A DNA stretch of 64,000 nucleotides from Sinobacterium norvegicum (GCF_923077115.1 NZ_CAKLPX010000001.1:1550001-1614000), one strand, 5' to 3'. Positions 50,902-61,024 are shown, numbered from the stretch's first letter. Notes: a model not told the origin generated them from the sequence alone. Made by a program: numbers and translations.

Positions 50902-52557
50902 ATGCGTGTTTCGACGTTTGTATTCACTTTCATACTCGGCATACTCGTGCAGTTCAACATAGCCAACAGCGCTATGGCACAGAGCCAACAGATTTTTCCA
51001 TCAACGATTACCAGCAGCGAGCAAGGCTTGTTGCAACAGCTGACCACGGCGAAACTGAAACAGACGTCAACCCTGGTCGAGCAATTATCAGGCAACGACA
51101 ATATTGCCTTGCTGCCACTGTACCAAACCCTATTAGAGGGCAAACTCTATTATGTCAAAGCTACCGGGCAGCTGCTTCACAGCGAAAAAACAAGCAGTGG
51201 TGAGCGACTTAATCACGATGTTTTTACCGCCGCTGCGGTGACCGGCCTCGACAAAAAATCGATCAAGAAAATTCGCGTCAATAACAGCCTGCGCAAGCAA
51301 CTGCGTACAGTTATCGCCAAGGCGACACTGCTGGGCAGCGATGTCAATCTTCGTCTAAGCGCCGCGACAGCCATACTCAACGATGTCAATAACGGTAATA
51401 TTGCCCTGATAAAACAGGCAAAAACCAGCGAGACCAACAGCGACATTATCGACTTGCTTGACGTTGCCATTGCTATTCACACCCTCGACAACGAGATCGA
51501 TGAGACCACGTTGATCGCTACCATCGACAGCTTATCGGGCAGCGTGCAGCCGGCAGCTCGCAATCAGTTAGTAGCCGTTAGAGACAATCAAGACAAAGCG
51601 CAATATAACGAGGCCGTACAAAATGCTGCCGCCGCAGCACTGCAAACCATCGACAAAGAAATTGAGTTCTACGCCTTTATAGAAAAGCTGTTCTTTGGTC
51701 TCAGCCTAGGTTCTGTGCTGCTGCTGGCCGCTATCGGGTTGGCCATTACCTTCGGCGTCATGGGGGTGATCAATATGGCCCATGGCGAGATGATTATGCT
51801 CGGCGCCTACACCACGTATGTGATTCAGCTCATCATGCCAAATTTTATCGAATACTCACTGTGGTTTGCCGTCCCCGCGGCCTTTTTAGTCTCGGCCAGT
51901 GTCGGTGTATTAATCCAAAAAACCGTGATTCGCCACCTCCATGGTCGCCCATTAGAAACCCTATTAGCCACCTTTGGTATCAGTTTGATCCTACAACAGA
52001 CCGTGCGCACTATTTTCTCGCCACTCAATAGACAGGTTGTGTCACCGGAGTGGATGAGCGGCTCGCTGGCTATCAATCCTGTTTTTTCGCTAACCTATAA
52101 CCGCCTCTATATTATCGCCTTCGCCCTGCTGGTCTTTATGGCGCTGTTATTTATTTTGAAAAAAACCAATCTTGGTTTGCATGTGCGTGCGGTTTCGCAA
52201 AACCGCGACATGGCCAAGTCGATGGGAATAAAAACAGAGCGTGTTGACGCCATGACGTTTGGCCTGGGTTCTGGTGTTGCCGGCGTTGCCGGTGTTGCTC
52301 TCAGCCAGCTGACCAATGTCGGACCCAACCTCGGCCAGTCTTATATAATCGACTCTTTCATGGTGGTGGTGTTCGGTGGTGTTGGCAATTTACTGGGCAC
52401 TTTAATTGCGGCCTTCTCCCTCGGTGTTACCAATAAATTCCTGGAACCGCTGACCGGTGCGGTGCTGGCCAACATCTTAGTCTTGATATTTATTATCTTG
52501 TTTATTCAAAAACGTCCAAAGGGATTATTTCCTCAGAAAGGGAGAGCGGCAGAATGA
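50902..52557 (+). CDS. urtB: Urea ABC transporter, permease UrtB
   Basis: About 551 residues; the ATG at 50902 lies after GGGGAGG, and GTG 50899 is an in-frame alternative. The first ~260 residues are an exported extension usual for UrtB, after a signal-like segment, and the rest is a LIV-type permease: ITFGVMGVINMAHGEMIMLGAY, GRPLETLLATFGISLILQQ, GLHVRAVSQNRDMAKSMG. Overlaps urtC by 4 bases. Confidence 0.95.
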   Translation: MRVSTFVFTFILGILVQFNIANSAMAQSQQIFPSTITSSEQGLLQQLTTAKLKQTSTLVEQLSGNDNIALLPLYQTLLEGKLYYVKATGQLLHSEKTSSGERLNHDVFTAAAVTGLDKKSIKKIRVNNSLRKQLRTVIAKATLLGSDVNLRLSAATAILNDVNNGNIALIKQAKTSETNSDIIDLLDVAIAIHTLDNEIDETTLIATIDSLSGSVQPAARNQLVAVRDNQDKAQYNEAVQNAAAAALQTIDKEIEFYAFIEKLFFGLSLGSVLLLAAIGLAITFGVMGVINMAHGEMIMLGAYTTYVIQLIMPNFIEYSLWFAVPAAFLVSASVGVLIQKTVIRHLHGRPLETLLATFGISLILQQTVRTIFSPLNRQVVSPEWMSGSLAINPVFSLTYNRLYIIAFALLVFMALLFILKKTNLGLHVRAVSQNRDMAKSMGIKTERVDAMTFGLGSGVAGVAGVALSQLTNVGPNLGQSYIIDSFMVVVFGGVGNLLGTLIAAFSLGVTNKFLEPLTGAVLANILVLIFIILFIQKRPKGLFPQKGRAAE

Positions 52558-53693
52558 GTTCATTATTATCCAAGGCTGCTGCATTTCGCTTCTCTGAAGG
52601 CGGCGTGGCCATGTTTGTCGGCGTATTGTTCGTCACCACCTTACTGGCCGCCGCAGCCAACCTACTGTTACCACCTGAGTCACCACTGCACGTTAGCACC
52701 TATACTATTACTCTACTGGGCAAGTATCTGTGCTATGCCCTGCTGGCCCTCGCCGTTGATATCGTCTGGGGCTACTGTGGCATTTTGAGTCTGGGTCACT
52801 GCGCATTTTTCGCCCTCGGCGGCTATGGCATGGGAATGTATCTGATGCGTCAGATCGGCGACCGCGGCGTCTATGGCAACCCAGAACTACCTGATTTCAT
52901 GGTGTTCTTAAACTGGGATTCGATTCCCTGGTATTGGCAGGGCATGGATCAATTCTGGTTCGCCATGATCATCGTGTTAGCCATACCGGCCATACTGGCC
53001 TTCGTCTTCGGCTGGTTGGCATTTCGTTCAAAAGTCACCGGTGTCTATCTGTCGATTATGACGCAGGCGCTGACCTATGCCTTGATGCTGGCCTTCTTCC
53101 GTAACGAGATGGGCTTTGGTGGCAACAATGGTTTAACCGATTTCAAGGATATTCTTGGCTTTAACCTACAATCTGACAGGACCCGTGTCAGTCTGTTTGT
53201 GATCACCGCCACCCTATTAGCGCTCGCCTATGTATGCAGCCAATTTATTATGCGCTCGAAGCTCGGACGGATTGTTGTTGCCATACGCGACAGCGAATCA
53301 CGCTCACGCTTTATCGGTTATAAGACCGAGAGCTATAAGGTTTGGTTGTTTGTTTACTCCTCGCTGCTCGCCGCCGCCGCCGGTGCGCTTTATGTACCAC
53401 AGGTAGGCATTATAAACCCCGGCGAGTTTTCACCGCTTAACTCAATCGAGGTCGTTGTCTGGGTTGCCGTCGGCGGCAGAGGCACGCTGTATGGCGCGGT
53501 TATTGGCGCTATTCTGGTCAACTATGCCAAGACCCGCTTTACCGCCATTATGCCGGAGGCCTGGCTGTTTGCCCTCGGGGCACTGTTTGTCTGGGTAACC
53601 GTCTTTTTGCCCAAGGGAATTGCCGGCTTCTGCGAAGAAAAATACGCCGCCTTTAAACAGCGTAAAGGCTTTAACCAGGAGGTCACCTCATGA
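52554..53693 (+). CDS. urtC: Urea ABC transporter, permease UrtC
   Basis: 379 residues with about ten membrane helices. Typical segments: ALLALAVDIVWGYCGILSLGHCAFFALGGYGMGMYLM, GGNNGLTDFKDILGFNL, RIVVAIRDSESRSRFIGY. It forms the translocation pore with UrtB. It overlaps both neighbours by 4 bases. Confidence 0.95.
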   Translation: MSSLLSKAAAFRFSEGGVAMFVGVLFVTTLLAAAANLLLPPESPLHVSTYTITLLGKYLCYALLALAVDIVWGYCGILSLGHCAFFALGGYGMGMYLMRQIGDRGVYGNPELPDFMVFLNWDSIPWYWQGMDQFWFAMIIVLAIPAILAFVFGWLAFRSKVTGVYLSIMTQALTYALMLAFFRNEMGFGGNNGLTDFKDILGFNLQSDRTRVSLFVITATLLALAYVCSQFIMRSKLGRIVVAIRDSESRSRFIGYKTESYKVWLFVYSSLLAAAAGALYVPQVGIINPGEFSPLNSIEVVVWVAVGGRGTLYGAVIGAILVNYAKTRFTAIMPEAWLFALGALFVWVTVFLPKGIAGFCEEKYAAFKQRKGFNQEVTS

Positions 53694-54526
53694 AAATTAG
53701 CAATCTGGCTCACCGAGAAACCTGGCAACGTGATCAAGTGTGGCCCTATTTACAGCCGAAGGAGCCAATCATTGATATTTCAAAAAACATGTTGCTCTAT
53801 GTCGAAGACTTATCGGTTAGCTTCGATGGTTTCAAGGCCTTAAACAATCTCAACCTCTATATCGAGGCGGGCGAACTCCGTTGTTTAATCGGCGCTAACG
53901 GCGCTGGTAAAACCACGTTAATGGACGTTATTACCGGCAAGACCACGCCGGATGCCGGCAGCGTCTATTTTGGTCAAACCCACAATCTGTTAGATAAATC
54001 TGAACCCGAGATAGCCCAATTAGGCATCGGCCGAAAGTTTCAAAAACCGACGGTTTTCGAGGCGCAAACCGTTTTTCAAAATTTAGAGTTATCACTCAAA
54101 ACCAACAAGGGGATTTGGTACTCTCTCTTTACCCAGCTCTCCAAGGGTGAGATTGGCCGCATTAAAGAAGTACTCAATACCATTGGTCTTTACAATGCTC
54201 GCAACCAACTCGCTGGCGCCCTTTCTCATGGTCAAAAACAATGGTTGGAAATCGGTATGTTACTGGCATCAGAGCCACAACTATTGCTGATCGACGAACC
54301 TGTTGCCGGTATGACCGCACAGGAAACAGAGCGTACGGCAGAGCTGCTGACCTCGCTGGCAGGCGACCACACCGTGGTAGTGGTCGAACACGATATGGAG
54401 TTTGTTCGCAGTATCGCCCGCACGGTAACTGTTCTTCATCAGGGCAGCGTGTTGGCTGAAGGGTCGATGGATCAGGTGCAAAACAACCCGGATGTTATCG
54501 AAGTCTATTTAGGGGAAGAGGCATGA
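53690..54526 (+). CDS. urtD: Urea ABC transporter, ATPase UrtD
   Basis: 278 residues. Walker A GANGAGKTT, ABC signature LSHGQKQWLEIG, Walker B LLLIDEPVAGMT and the final HDMEFVRSIA. It is the LivG-like ATPase of the urea importer and overlaps urtC and urtE by 4 bases. Confidence 0.95.
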   Translation: MKISNLAHRETWQRDQVWPYLQPKEPIIDISKNMLLYVEDLSVSFDGFKALNNLNLYIEAGELRCLIGANGAGKTTLMDVITGKTTPDAGSVYFGQTHNLLDKSEPEIAQLGIGRKFQKPTVFEAQTVFQNLELSLKTNKGIWYSLFTQLSKGEIGRIKEVLNTIGLYNARNQLAGALSHGQKQWLEIGMLLASEPQLLLIDEPVAGMTAQETERTAELLTSLAGDHTVVVVEHDMEFVRSIARTVTVLHQGSVLAEGSMDQVQNNPDVIEVYLGEEA

Positions 54527-55218
54527 TTACCTTTAACAATATAAACCAGCTGTATGGCGGCACCCAAATTTTATGGGATTTAAACCTGCACATAAAACCC
54601 GGCGAATGCACCTGTATTATGGGACGAAACGGCGTCGGCAAGACCACGCTACTCAAAAGTTTGATGGGATTATTGCCGATCAACAGCGGTGAAATCTTAT
54701 TCGAGGGCCAGTCGATAGAAAACATGGATGCCGAGCAGCGTGCTTATATGGGGATCGGCTACGTGCCACAGGGGCGTGATATTTTCCCCCTGTTAACCGT
54801 TGAGGAAAACCTCCGTATTGGCCTGCCCTGCCGCAAGGACAAGGCCAAGAAGGTACCCGAGAGAATCTTCGAATTGTTCCCGGTACTCAAGGATATGTTG
54901 CACCGCCGCGGCGGTGATTTATCCGGAGGACAGCAACAGCAACTGGCCATCGCCCGGGCGTTAGTCATCGAGCCCAAGGTATTAATTCTCGATGAGCCCA
55001 ATGAGGGTATTCAGCCCAACATTGTCAAACAGATTGGCGATGTTATTTTAAAACTTAATGAGGAAGACGGCCTGACGGTTATTTTGATCGAGCAAAAACT
55101 CGGCTTTGCCCGCCGTGTCGGCAAGGAGTTCAGACTGATGGAAAAGGGGCGGATCGTCGCCAGCGACAAGATGGAAAATCTTACCGAAGAGTTGATTAAG
55201 CAACATTTATCGGTCTAA
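54523..55218 (+). CDS. urtE: Urea ABC transporter, ATPase UrtE
   Basis: 231 residues. Walker A GRNGVGKTTLLKSLMG, signature LSGGQQQQLAIARAL, Walker B VLILDEPNEGIQPN. It is the LivF-like second ATPase. The operon ends here. Confidence 0.95.
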   Translation: MITFNNINQLYGGTQILWDLNLHIKPGECTCIMGRNGVGKTTLLKSLMGLLPINSGEILFEGQSIENMDAEQRAYMGIGYVPQGRDIFPLLTVEENLRIGLPCRKDKAKKVPERIFELFPVLKDMLHRRGGDLSGGQQQQLAIARALVIEPKVLILDEPNEGIQPNIVKQIGDVILKLNEEDGLTVILIEQKLGFARRVGKEFRLMEKGRIVASDKMENLTEELIKQHLSV

Positions 55219-55237
55219 GCCTGCCCGCCGAATAAGC

Positions 55238-55269
55238 GGCATTGACGCTGTGACTACAGCGCCAATGCC
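55238..55269. terminator. Strong hairpin between urtE and the convergent LysR gene
   Basis: GGCATTGACGCTGT pairs with ACAGCGCCAATGCC with one mismatch and a 4-base loop. It has no T tract, and its 3' arm lies in the LysR gene end. It may mark the transcript ends of both genes. Confidence 0.4.
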
Positions 55270-56138
55270 GACTGTAAATGCTCGACAAAGGCGCGGGCTC
55301 GGGCCGACATGCGAGACTCATTGTCCATCACTAAATATTGTCCCTGGCTGGCGGCCACGACCTCATCTGACAACCGCACCAGCTGACCGTTTTGTAACTC
55401 CTCTGCCACCTCAATCGTCTCCACTAGGGCGATCCCCATACCGGCACGAACCGCACTCATTACCTGATAAGACTCAGGGAAGGTCACATTGGCGACGGCC
55501 TCGCCCTCGACACCGGTATGCGCCAGCCAACGACGCCATACCTGATGTCTATCGTGCAGCAGCGGGTAACGTAAGACATCGGCAGGCTGCTCTATCGGCG
55601 ACGATGACTGCAATAAACTCGGACAGCACACCGGAAAATAATTCTCATGAAATAGGCGCTGGCAAACACGAGTTGTCACCTCCGGCTGGCCATAGCAGAT
55701 GGCGACATCGACATCGGCCGGTATCTGTCGTTGGCCGGGTGTAATATTCTGTATCTGTAATTCGATCTCTGGGTACTTGAGCTGAAAGCCCTGTAGTAAT
55801 CGCACCAACCAGCCGACACAAATACTCGGTGTGGCGGCGATAACTAATGCCCCAGTCATTGATTCCGGGTTGAGGTAATAACTGGCATCGACAATTTTAT
55901 CGAAGGCTGAACGCACACCCACCTGAAACCGCTTACCCGCCGAGGTTAATTGCAGACGGTTATGCTGGCGATCAAACAGCGCCACTCCCAAACGCTGCTC
56001 CAGCTGTTTCACCTGTCGGCTGACCGCGCCGTGAGTCACTCCCAGTTCCTCGGCAGCACGGCGCATATTGCTGTGACGGGCGACAACCTCGAAGGCACGG
56101 AGGGCATTAAGGGGTAATTCTCGGCGACTCAGTATCAT
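55254..56138 (-). CDS. LysR-family regulator, GcvA-like
   Basis: 294 residues. HTH at about 8-66 (LPLNALRAFEVVARHSNMRRAAEELGVTHGAVSRQVKQLEQRLG) begins with the LNALRAFE phrase of GcvA/AmpR-type LysR proteins. It lies divergent from the class III aminotransferase gene, its likely target. The C-terminal effector domain is complete. Confidence 0.93.
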   Translation of the reverse strand: MILSRRELPLNALRAFEVVARHSNMRRAAEELGVTHGAVSRQVKQLEQRLGVALFDRQHNRLQLTSAGKRFQVGVRSAFDKIVDASYYLNPESMTGALVIAATPSICVGWLVRLLQGFQLKYPEIELQIQNITPGQRQIPADVDVAICYGQPEVTTRVCQRLFHENYFPVCCPSLLQSSSPIEQPADVLRYPLLHDRHQVWRRWLAHTGVEGEAVANVTFPESYQVMSAVRAGMGIALVETIEVAEELQNGQLVRLSDEVVAASQGQYLVMDNESRMSARARAFVEHLQSALAL

Positions 56139-56149
56139 AAACAGCCTCT

Positions 56150-56170
56150 ATGGTGAGTTTATATCACCAT
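56150..56170. promoter_or_regulatory. Candidate LysR operator (aminotransferase promoter)
   Basis: ATGGTGA-N7-TCACCAT is a perfect 7-bp inverted repeat next to the LysR start. A related half-site (GGTGAATTTATCA) follows about 25 bases further toward the aminotransferase. This double-site layout is common for LysR control. Confidence 0.55.
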
Positions 56171-56297
56171 TATGGTCTAAATTTATCAGTTGCGGTGAAT
56201 TTATCAGAGTGTAGTCTGGGCTGGCAATGATTAATCCTCTCCGCAGAGACTCTATAATAAGCATCAACGCTTTCATCTATTTGGCCTAAGCAGGACC

Positions 56298-57620
56298 ATG
56301 ACCATGACCAATATCATCTACCCCACCACCAACCTACTCCATACCGAACAGATGGTGGTCTCCCACGGCGAGGGTATTTACGTCTACGACAAGGCCGGCA
56401 AGCAATACCTCGAAGGCATGGCCGGTCTGTGGTGTACCTCACTCGGTTACGGCAACAAAGAATTGATTGAAACCAGCACCCAGCAGATGGAGAAGCTGAC
56501 CTTCAGCCACATGTTTGGTGGCAAGACCCATCAACCCGGTATGGATCTGGCGGACAAACTGGCCGAGATGGTACCGGTCACCGACGCCAAAATATTTTTT
56601 GGTAACTCCGGCAGCGATGCCAACGACACCCATATTAAACTGCTGCGCTATTACTTTAACGCCATCGGCCAGCCACAGAAGCAAAAGATTATTACCCGTG
56701 AACGGGCTTATCACGGCGTCACTGTCGCCGCTGGCTCGCTGACCAGTCTGCCGGCCAACCTGCAACACTTTGATGCACCGTTAGATGCGCTGGGTATTTT
56801 GCGCACTGATCACCCGCACTATTTTTCTGGCCACCTTCCCGGTGAGAGCGAGGCGGAGTTTGTCACTCGTATCACCGACAACCTCGAGCAACTGATCATT
56901 CGCGAGGGTGCAGACACCATTGCCGCCTTTATTGCCGAGCCTATTACCGGTGCCAGCGGCGTTATCGTGCCACCTGAAGGCTATTATCAGAAAGTGCAGG
57001 AGGTTCTCAATCGCCACGGTATTTTATTCTGGACCGACGAGGTTATCACCGGCTTTGGCCGTACCGGCAACGACTTTGGCTGCACCACCATGGGCATCGA
57101 AAAGCCCGACATGATGACGTTTGCCAAACAGCTGTCGTCAGCCTACTTCCCCATCAGCGCTTCGGTAATCCGTGGCGATATTTATGAGGCGATGCGTGAG
57201 CAGAGCAACAACGTCGGCGTCTTTGGCCACGGCTATACCTACAGCGGCCACCCCGTGGGCTGTGCCATTGCACTGAAGACCATGGAAATTTATCAGCGCG
57301 ACAATATCTTTTCTCAGGCCGCCGACACCGGCGCCTACCTACAACAAAAGCTGGCCACATTGAGACAGCACCCAATGGTGGCCGAGGTTCGCGGCAAAGG
57401 CCTGATCGCCGCCGTCGAACTCTGTGCCGATGCCGCCGCCAGCAAAAACACCAAGCTTGGTGAGTTAACCAATATCGCCGCCGCCAACTGTCAGGCCAAT
57501 GGCTTAATCCTGCGCCCTGTGGCTGGCAACAGCATTGCAATCTGCCCACCGCTGATTATCACCACGGCGCAGATCGACGAGCTGGTCGATAAACTAACCC
57601 TTAGCCTCAATCAGCTCTAA
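56298..57620 (+). CDS. Class III (omega) aminotransferase
   Basis: 440 residues. PLP fold motifs: [84 protein letters not shown] and the Lys in [13 protein letters not shown]. It belongs to the beta-alanine/polyamine-type aminotransferases that use pyruvate or similar acceptors. Amine donor unknown. It is followed by a terminator. Confidence 0.93.
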   Translation: MTMTNIIYPTTNLLHTEQMVVSHGEGIYVYDKAGKQYLEGMAGLWCTSLGYGNKELIETSTQQMEKLTFSHMFGGKTHQPGMDLADKLAEMVPVTDAKIFFGNSGSDANDTHIKLLRYYFNAIGQPQKQKIITRERAYHGVTVAAGSLTSLPANLQHFDAPLDALGILRTDHPHYFSGHLPGESEAEFVTRITDNLEQLIIREGADTIAAFIAEPITGASGVIVPPEGYYQKVQEVLNRHGILFWTDEVITGFGRTGNDFGCTTMGIEKPDMMTFAKQLSSAYFPISASVIRGDIYEAMREQSNNVGVFGHGYTYSGHPVGCAIALKTMEIYQRDNIFSQAADTGAYLQQKLATLRQHPMVAEVRGKGLIAAVELCADAAASKNTKLGELTNIAAANCQANGLILRPVAGNSIAICPPLIITTAQIDELVDKLTLSLNQL

Positions 57621-57642
57621 ACAAAAATGACCGATCTTTAAA

Positions 57643-57674
57643 CGCCCTTGCCGATGACCGACAAGGGCTTTTTT
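57643..57674 (+). terminator. Intrinsic terminator of the aminotransferase gene
   Basis: GCCCTTG and CAAGGGC pair around CCGATGACCGA, followed by six Ts. It lies 23 bases after the stop. Confidence 0.88.
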
Positions 57675-57688
57675 ATGCTTTCAAAAAA

Positions 57689-58456
57689 TTAAAAGCTCAC
57701 ACTGGCACCGATTTCAAAACTGCTCTCAGCACTGATCGGCTGACCGGGCGTCACCCGATGCGGGCCATAGGTATAACTAACATAAGGCTGGAGCCACTTG
57801 GTTTGATAACTGGCCACCAATTCATGACTGGTAACATTATCATTTTTGTAATTTGTTGCTCCTGCTAATAAGCGGTCGTGTCGCAGCGTATAGTTGGTCT
57901 CAATCGACGGTGTCAGGCTGTAGCTGGCGCCGATAGCATTCTTCCACTCACGGCTGTATAAATCGAATATTGGCAAATCTAGCAAAAAAGTATCGTCGCG
58001 CCACTCATGTGAGATGTCGGCAAACAGTATTATTTTGGGTGTCAAAGCAATGCCGGCAAAGCTGCCCAGGGTTTTAATATCGATATTATCGGCCTTGCCA
58101 TAACTGACATAGGGCTCAATATAAAACTGGCTGACGACGAAACCGTAGCCGGCACCAACTTCGAGGTAGCCAGTATTATCAATATCGAAGGAAAAGCGCA
58201 TCTCCTCCGTGGCCTGAATATTGACCGAGAAAGTGGCGATATAATCATCGGAATTTTCTGATTTCGACACATTAAAGCCAAAGTCTGGCGAGGCATCGTG
58301 TGTTGTTTTCGATAGTTTCTGAGTCTGCTGATTCGATACGACCAACGGGTTAAAATCATCGTCTTGGTCAGCCGATACTACGGTAGAAATAATCAACAGC
58401 AGTGAGAAAATTATTTTCTTTGGTTTTAACTTTACAACGGTGAATAATGACATCAA
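57689..58456 (-). CDS. Predicted outer-membrane barrel protein, unknown
   Basis: 255 residues with an N-terminal signal (KKIIFSLLLIISTVVSA, cleavage near SADQ). The mature part alternates strands of the kind YLEVGAGYGFVVSQFYIEPYVSYG and WLQPYVSYTYG and ends SFEIGASVSF with a C-terminal Phe, as outer-membrane barrels do. No family name assigned. Single gene. Confidence 0.65.
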   Translation of the reverse strand: MMSLFTVVKLKPKKIIFSLLLIISTVVSADQDDDFNPLVVSNQQTQKLSKTTHDASPDFGFNVSKSENSDDYIATFSVNIQATEEMRFSFDIDNTGYLEVGAGYGFVVSQFYIEPYVSYGKADNIDIKTLGSFAGIALTPKIILFADISHEWRDDTFLLDLPIFDLYSREWKNAIGASYSLTPSIETNYTLRHDRLLAGATNYKNDNVTSHELVASYQTKWLQPYVSYTYGPHRVTPGQPISAESSFEIGASVSF

Positions 58457-58580
58457 TCCATTCTCTCATCATCAGCAATAGTGGGCACAGAATGTGCACA
58501 TGACATTTGCGCGGTTTCACCGGCTATCAACGGTAGGACTTACGCTCCGCAAACCGCAGAGCGTCGATAGCTGCTTGTAT

Positions 58581-59648
58581 TTAGCGATTGGCAAAGCGAG
58601 CTTTTAACTGTGACTTGATAGACGTTATTCGTTGTTTCATCTGACGACGCTGGTCTGCAGATAAAGCTGAGGCTGTTTCAGCCTGAGCCTTCGATACAAT
58701 CTCTTTAGGAACGGTTACCGACCAATCATCACCCACACGTTCAATCACATGATAAGCATCATTGGTGCTATCGATGGTGTAGCTATTTCCCTGCCTATCC
58801 ATAGCACTGCCACCTGCCCAGCTATTGCGTGAGATCTCTATCGTTGTGCCATCAACAAAAGTAATGGCTGTTTCAAACTGATCATTACCTGAACCATCCT
58901 CAATCACTGTTCTGTATGACTTGTCATCATCGATAATATTAATTGAGGGACGAAGCGGGTCACCATCCTGAGGCGGCAAGCCAAACTCAGGGTCTGTTCC
59001 AGCAGGCGGCAAAATAGGGCTGTTGCCGTTACCCACACTGACTACAATACGGTCGCCGTCGACATCTAACCGGACGAATTTACCGTCGTGGGTGGTCAGT
59101 TTTGCCGAGCCGTTATCAACCGTGACAAAGCCGAATACCTGGCCACTCTCGCTGCGCAATACGGTGTATTCGTTACCGCCAATCTCATGTTGCTCGATAT
59201 TGCCGACCAGCGTCACCCTGCCCTGTGTATCGGTAAACACCACCTCACCAGAGGCTACGGATAATTGCCGACCATTATCGCCGGCAAAGACCAGACCGCT
59301 TGTATTCTCGATAAAATCACCATGACCACGCTCTATGCCTTCACTGACAGGGCCGCTTGGGCCATCATAGCCAGGGTCACTTTCGGGATTACCAAAGCCA
59401 GGATCACTTTCGGGATTGCCAAAGCCAGGATCACTTTCGGGATTGCCAAAGCCAGGGTCACTTTCGGGATTGCCAAAGCCAGGGTCACTTTCGGGATTGC
59501 CAAAGCCGGGATTACCCCACTCAGGGTGCTCCATTCGGTCATCAGGCATAGCAGGGGATTTAGAGCCACCGGAAGAAGAACAACCGGTTACAATGGCGGT
59601 GCCGATAGCAATGGCGAGAATCTTTTTTGTCACAGCAAAGTTCATCAT
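58581..59648 (-). CDS. Lipoprotein with NPESDPGFG repeats
   Basis: 355 residues (ATG 59648 or the next one, 59645). Lipobox AIVTGCSSSGG gives a lipidated Cys at about 23. Five identical 9-residue units (NPESDPGFG) follow at about 48-92, then a globular domain with Gly/Val/Asp-rich strands and a charged helical C-terminus (QRRQMKQRITSIKSQLK). The repeats are likely an extended spacer away from the membrane. No function known. Confidence 0.85.
   Translation of the reverse strand: MMNFAVTKKILAIAIGTAIVTGCSSSGGSKSPAMPDDRMEHPEWGNPGFGNPESDPGFGNPESDPGFGNPESDPGFGNPESDPGFGNPESDPGYDGPSGPVSEGIERGHGDFIENTSGLVFAGDNGRQLSVASGEVVFTDTQGRVTLVGNIEQHEIGGNEYTVLRSESGQVFGFVTVDNGSAKLTTHDGKFVRLDVDGDRIVVSVGNGNSPILPPAGTDPEFGLPPQDGDPLRPSINIIDDDKSYRTVIEDGSGNDQFETAITFVDGTTIEISRNSWAGGSAMDRQGNSYTIDSTNDAYHVIERVGDDWSVTVPKEIVSKAQAETASALSADQRRQMKQRITSIKSQLKARFANR
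59371..59505 (-). repeat. Five 27-bp direct repeats within the lipoprotein gene
   Basis: Five near-identical 27-bp units (59371-59397 onward) differ only at a few third positions. They encode the NPESDPGFG units and are probably prone to copy-number change. Confidence 0.9.
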
Positions 59649-59783
59649 AGTTTCACTCTCTATAAAAATGTTTGAAAAGCGTTACCGAACGGTTAATCCA
59701 TTAACAAAGATTTTTAGTTGCCAGTAAGTGAAACGAAGTATGATTATACTTCAAAAGAATAACCAACAACCATAATGAATTTG

Positions 59784-59806
59784 GTTGATAACAAATAGTT
59801 ATCAAC
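59784..59806. promoter_or_regulatory. Perfect 9-bp inverted repeat upstream of the lipoprotein gene
   Basis: GTTGATAAC-AAATA-GTTATCAAC lies about 135 bases before the lipoprotein start, in the 470-base gap 59649-60118. It could be an operator; the regulator is unknown. Confidence 0.4.
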
Positions 59807-59903
59807 AAAGGATAATACGTGGATTCACTAAGTGAAACATGGCGATTGCAGCACACTGATCCAGGGCGAATCGATTGTCACCCTAAAAAAGCTAAGTAGA
59901 TGA

Positions 59904-59993
59904 CGCAGAGAATTCAGTCTATGTGCCTATTATGAAAAAGGGTTCAGCTGGGATGCTCCTGCGGTTAACACCGTGATTACCAATAGCTATTAG
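59904..59993 (+). other. Possible decayed gene fragment in the 59.6-60.1 kb gap
   Basis: A short open frame reads RREFSLCAYYEKGFSWD and then APAVNTVITNSY before TAG at 59991-59993. The wording is protein-like, as of the 3' end of a lost gene, but no start or family can be named. Confidence 0.2.
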
Positions 59994-60118
59994 CCCTGTA
60001 ACTTCACATCGCCTATGCTCTTCAGCTGGTTATCACACCGCTTATGGTCGGGGTGATGAGCGAAGATCTACCCCTTGGTTTAACCACACCCCGGCCACTT
60101 TTTTATTTTTTAAAAAAC

Positions 60119-61024
60119 TTACTGATTGAGTAAGGTAATGGCAGCCGTTGCGGCGGCGGTGCGGTTATCGACCTCAAGCTTATTAAACACCTGCTCCAAA
60201 TGCTTATTGACCGTACGCGGGCTGATATCCAAGATTTGACCAATCTCTCGATTAGTCTTTCCCCTGGCAATCCAAATCAATACATCGGCCTCTCTATTCG
60301 TCACCCCCAGTTGGCTGATTAATATCTCTTCGTCACTCAGTTTATTGCCATCGACCAACTTCAGCAGCGCTTGGCTACCCTCTCTCGACTCGATGAAGAC
60401 AACCTCTATTGGCTTGGATAACCCCTCTAACATCAGAGCTTGTTGCGGATTTGGCTGATGCGCCAACCACATGGCCAATTGATTACCCACGAGCTGTTGA
60501 AACAGCAGCGATGTCACATCCGATTGCTCGAATAAACTATAAGCCTGTGGCGTAGCCCACAGTAAGTTACCCTGCTGATTAACGGTAATCAAAAATTGAC
60601 CCGTGGAGTCCAGAGCCTGCTTGGTACTCTGCGCTAAACGCGCATTATTGAGGTGGACCTTCATCCGTGCCAACAACTCATCGGGGCGAATAGGCTTGGT
60701 TATATAGTCGACACCCCCTGCACCCAAGGCCTTGACCACACTCTCAGAATCACTCAGGCCGGTCATAAAAATCACCGGAATCGAGGCCAGCTCAGGGATT
60801 TGCTTCAACTGTTTACAGGTTTCGAAGCCATCCATTTTTGGCATGATGGCGTCGAGTAAAATCATATCGGGCTTCATTCGCTTGGCAATCGTCAGCGCCT
60901 GCTTGCCCTCTAACGCAACTAATACACTGATGCCAGCTTGCTCCAATGTATCGTTCACCAAGCTCAACGCATCGGCGGAGTCATCGACGACTAATACGAC
61001 ATCTTCACTATCCAAGGCCATCAT
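60119..61024 (-). CDS. Response regulator, REC plus LuxR-type HTH
   Basis: 301 residues. REC domain (about 8-125) has the phospho-Asp in MILLDAIMPKMDG and Lys in YITKPIRP. A PAS-like middle (about 140-230) is followed by a LuxR HTH (about 235-298: LGVTNREADVLIWIARGKTNREIGQILDISPRTVNKHLEQVFNKL). It is a DNA-binding activator. It overlaps the kinase gene by 4 bases. Confidence 0.93.
   Translation of the reverse strand: MMALDSEDVVLVVDDSADALSLVNDTLEQAGISVLVALEGKQALTIAKRMKPDMILLDAIMPKMDGFETCKQLKQIPELASIPVIFMTGLSDSESVVKALGAGGVDYITKPIRPDELLARMKVHLNNARLAQSTKQALDSTGQFLITVNQQGNLLWATPQAYSLFEQSDVTSLLFQQLVGNQLAMWLAHQPNPQQALMLEGLSKPIEVVFIESREGSQALLKLVDGNKLSDEEILISQLGVTNREADVLIWIARGKTNREIGQILDISPRTVNKHLEQVFNKLEVDNRTAAATAAITLLNQ

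Noticed and set aside
55250-55744. 164-codon plus-strand ORF over the LysR gene
   Set aside because: Pro/Arg/His-rich antisense frame of a well-defined LysR gene.
57154-57549. 131-codon minus-strand ORF inside the aminotransferase gene
   Set aside because: Arg/Trp/Cys-rich composition of an antisense shadow; the sense gene is certain.
59371-59505. CRISPR-like array
   Set aside because: The 27-bp units are contiguous with no spacers and encode an in-frame peptide repeat.
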